Made by a program: the position numbers and the translations under genes. The notes under the pieces were generated by a model. It was not told where the DNA came from, ran no database searches, and worked only from the letters and a program-made list of their open reading frames with translations. From Mytilus trossulus (taxonomy: Eukaryota > Mollusca > Bivalvia > Mytilida > Mytilidae), in assembly GCF_036588685.1 (NCBI RefSeq), contig NC_086378.1:78633127-78697126 (forward strand): a DNA stretch of 64,000 nt. Direction: 5' to 3'. This document shows, one piece after another, positions 55,861-64,000 of this stretch. Position 1 is the stretch's first letter, and every line of letters starts with the position of its first letter.

Positions 55861-57240
55861 CTATTTTTTATTTCAACATTTGCATTATTGAAATTACAAA
55901 AAGCGAGACATATTTCTGTGATAACAGTTTATCCTTGTTAAGTCTGTTTCTTAGGACCTAGCAGCAAAGGGTCAACTATATTTGGTGTATTGAATGATTG
56001 TGAGATGAACATGTATTTCTCGTTTGATTTATCTGACCTTGACCTCATTTTCTTGGATCATATTAAGTTTGTGTGATGCTTGAAGCAAAGCTTTACATTT
56101 AGGACTATCAACCTAAAATTATTGGTAAATAAAGAAAGGGAGACCTTCAGTGTGTGCACTCTTATTTCTATTGTAAGGTGTATATCCATCTACAGTGATA
56201 ATTTTACCTTATCCTCATTCTCATGTTTTGTTGGTTAATTTTTTGTAAGTCCTTCAGAAATTTTATTTTGTATGATAATACCAAATCTTTTGAAATTTTA
56301 ACCATAAAATTGACACAAATAGGATATCTTTATATAATGTTTGAACCTAATTATTATTAACTGCCCCTTACTCTTTATTGTCCCTCTTTGCAGTGACATG
56401 GAAATACCAGGCATTGTTCTAAAAAGGTGGACGATCGACTTTTACAACAGAGTTATGCCTTCTGAATAATAAATAAGTTTCAATGCGGGAACTTTTGAAC
56501 TCTGTTCTTTTATTAACTATAAAGTTGGATTTTGTCTATCCTACGACTTTTTGTTGCAGAAAGCTCAACATAGGGATAGTGATGACTGATCTAGCAGCGG
56601 TGTTAGCTAATTTCTTCAAAGCTTTATATTTTAGAAGGTGGAAGACATATGCCTCATACTTTGTATGTAGATGCCTTATGCTATGAAGTTTCTGTCTGTC
56701 ACAAGTCAATTGACCTTGACCTCATTTTCATTGTTCAGTAACTACTTGAAAAAAGTTAAGATTTTTTTGTAAAGTAAATTTCTTTTCTTACTATGAGTTA
56801 TAAGAGAACTATATTTGGTATGTGCGTACCTTGCATGGTCTGTCAGACAGTTTTCACTTGATCCTCGATCCTCATTTCATGGATAAGTGAACAATGTTAA
56901 GGTTTGGTGGTCAAGTCCATATCTCTGATACTAAATCAATTGGTTTAGTTTATTTGGTGTATGGGATGACTGTAAGATATACATGTCTAACTGGCAGGTA
57001 TCTTCTGACCTTGATCTCATTTTCACAGTAAATCAGTGGTCAAAGTTAAATTTTTGAGTTTTGGTCTTTTTAATGTATTTCTTGTTTGGTTAATATGACT
57101 TTGACCTCATTTTCTTAGATCATGTTAAGTTTATGTGATATTCGTAGTAAAGCTTTATATTTAGGACTATCAACATAATATCAATGATAAGTAAAGAATG
57201 CAAGACATTTCAGTGTGTGCACTCTTGTTATTTGGGAAAA
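55861..57240 (+). repeat. Degenerate repeats of the CTTGACCTCATTTTC class
   Basis: At least four CTTGACCTCATTTTC or TTTGACCTCATTTTC phrases (near 56039, 56714, 57010, 57099), with linked GGACTATCAACATAA-like, AGTGTGTGCACTCTT and AACTATATTTGGT phrases. A small frame at 56483-56686 shows no domain. Confidence 0.6.
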
Positions 57241-57460
57241 AACCTATGATTTGGCATTCAAATAGAAAGATCATATCATAGGGGACAAGTGTACTAAGTT
57301 TCAAGTTGATTGGACTTTAACTTCATCAACAACTATCTCAACCAAAAACTTGAACTTAAAGCAGGACAGACCAACAAATGCATAGACCAGAAAACATAAT
57401 GTCCACAAATGGGACATAAAAAATGACCAAAAAGACTAAACTACAAAGATAAACCATGAT

Positions 57461-57725
57461 TATGCCCCACCTACGATAGTAGAGGGGCATTATGTTTTCT
57501 GGTCTGTGCGTCCGTTCGTTCGTCTATCCAGTTTCAGGTTAAAGTTTTTGGTCAAGGTAGTTTTTGATGAAGTTCAATCAACCTGAAACTTAGTATATAT
57601 GTTCCTTATAATATGATCTTTCTAATTTTAATGTCAAAGTAGAGTTCTGACCCCAATTTCCTGGTCTACTGAACATAGAAAATGATAGTGCCAGTGGGGT
57701 ATCCGTGTACTGGGGACACATTCTT
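57461..57725 (+). repeat. CCCCACCTACGATAGTAG element, copy 2
   Basis: ATGCCCCACCTACGATAGTA, GGGGCATTATGTTTTCTGG and AACCTGAAACTTAGTATATA blocks; close match to 31918-32210. Lies between the convergent 3' ends of PKNOX and TMEM218. Confidence 0.85.
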
Positions 57726-58048
57726 GTTATTAATTGACTTCTTCTTGGATTGATTTTCTCTTCATGATTCATGAAAACTCTTTAAAAACTCTATTTTTTC
57801 TTATCTAAAGGCTTCAAATAGATATCATTTATATTTTTACTATCATTAACTTACAAAAGTATATATAACATGCGTACAATGTATAAAAATACATAAAAAC
57901 AATATCATTTAAAATCATTTGAACTATCACAGTTACAAGTAACAATATCTCGTGTGCACTATTCTTCCTCCTGCTGAGTCTCTGTATTTATTATCCAATA
58001 AGGAAAGTGTCAATTCTATTCATATCTATGGCACTAGCACTATATTAT

Positions 58049-64000
<5,952 letters not shown>

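Overview
This is an AT-rich animal nuclear window. It holds five intron-containing protein genes with canonical GT/AG junctions, separated and filled by transposon remnants. Repeats of the kind seen in bivalve genomes dominate: CCCCACCTACGATAGTAG units, GGGTCTCATTGGGG termini, GATGTGGTATGATTGCCAATG units and long CTCACCTGG...GGCTCTTAGAGCC elements. From memory of such repeats I infer a bivalve, most likely a mussel of the Mytilus group. The phylum is fairly secure and the genus is not.

Layout. 1-2560: a decayed non-LTR retrotransposon on the minus strand, split by a 1.2 kb insertion. 3006-6602 (+): PCBD1, pterin-4a-carbinolamine dehydratase, 4 exons, 107 residues. 11239-15713 (-): PTPMT1, mitochondrial PGP phosphatase, 4 exons, 188 residues. 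18297-30617 (+): ETFB, electron transfer flavoprotein beta, 6 exons, 255 residues. 31240-37880: satellite-like arrays and nested interspersed repeats. 41403-51825 (+): a PKNOX/PREP TALE homeobox gene, 9 coding exons, 435 residues, with a likely non-coding first exon near 38400-38466. 54890-57720: more tandem repeats. 58049-62345 (-): TMEM218, a ciliary transition-zone membrane protein, 3 exons, 115 residues. All coding exons were joined by reading frame, and every junction keeps phase.

The genes do not form an operon and share no obvious pathway, although PTPMT1 and ETFB are both mitochondrial and are divergently arranged. PKNOX and TMEM218 are also neighbours in the human genome as I recall it (PKNOX2 and TMEM218), which suggests old linkage.

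The most unusual structure is at 47117-48407. The end of a PKNOX coding exon, together with its 5' splice site, is tandemly repeated 19 times with a 68-base period. This creates 19 candidate splice donors, of which only the first keeps the reading frame. Other notable signals are a hammerhead-ribozyme-like core in a dispersed repeat (9112-9143), several precisely bounded terminal-inverted-repeat elements with TA or TTAA target duplications (some nested or abutting), a Helitron-like element, a tRNA-derived SINE with target duplication, and three near-perfect long palindromes.
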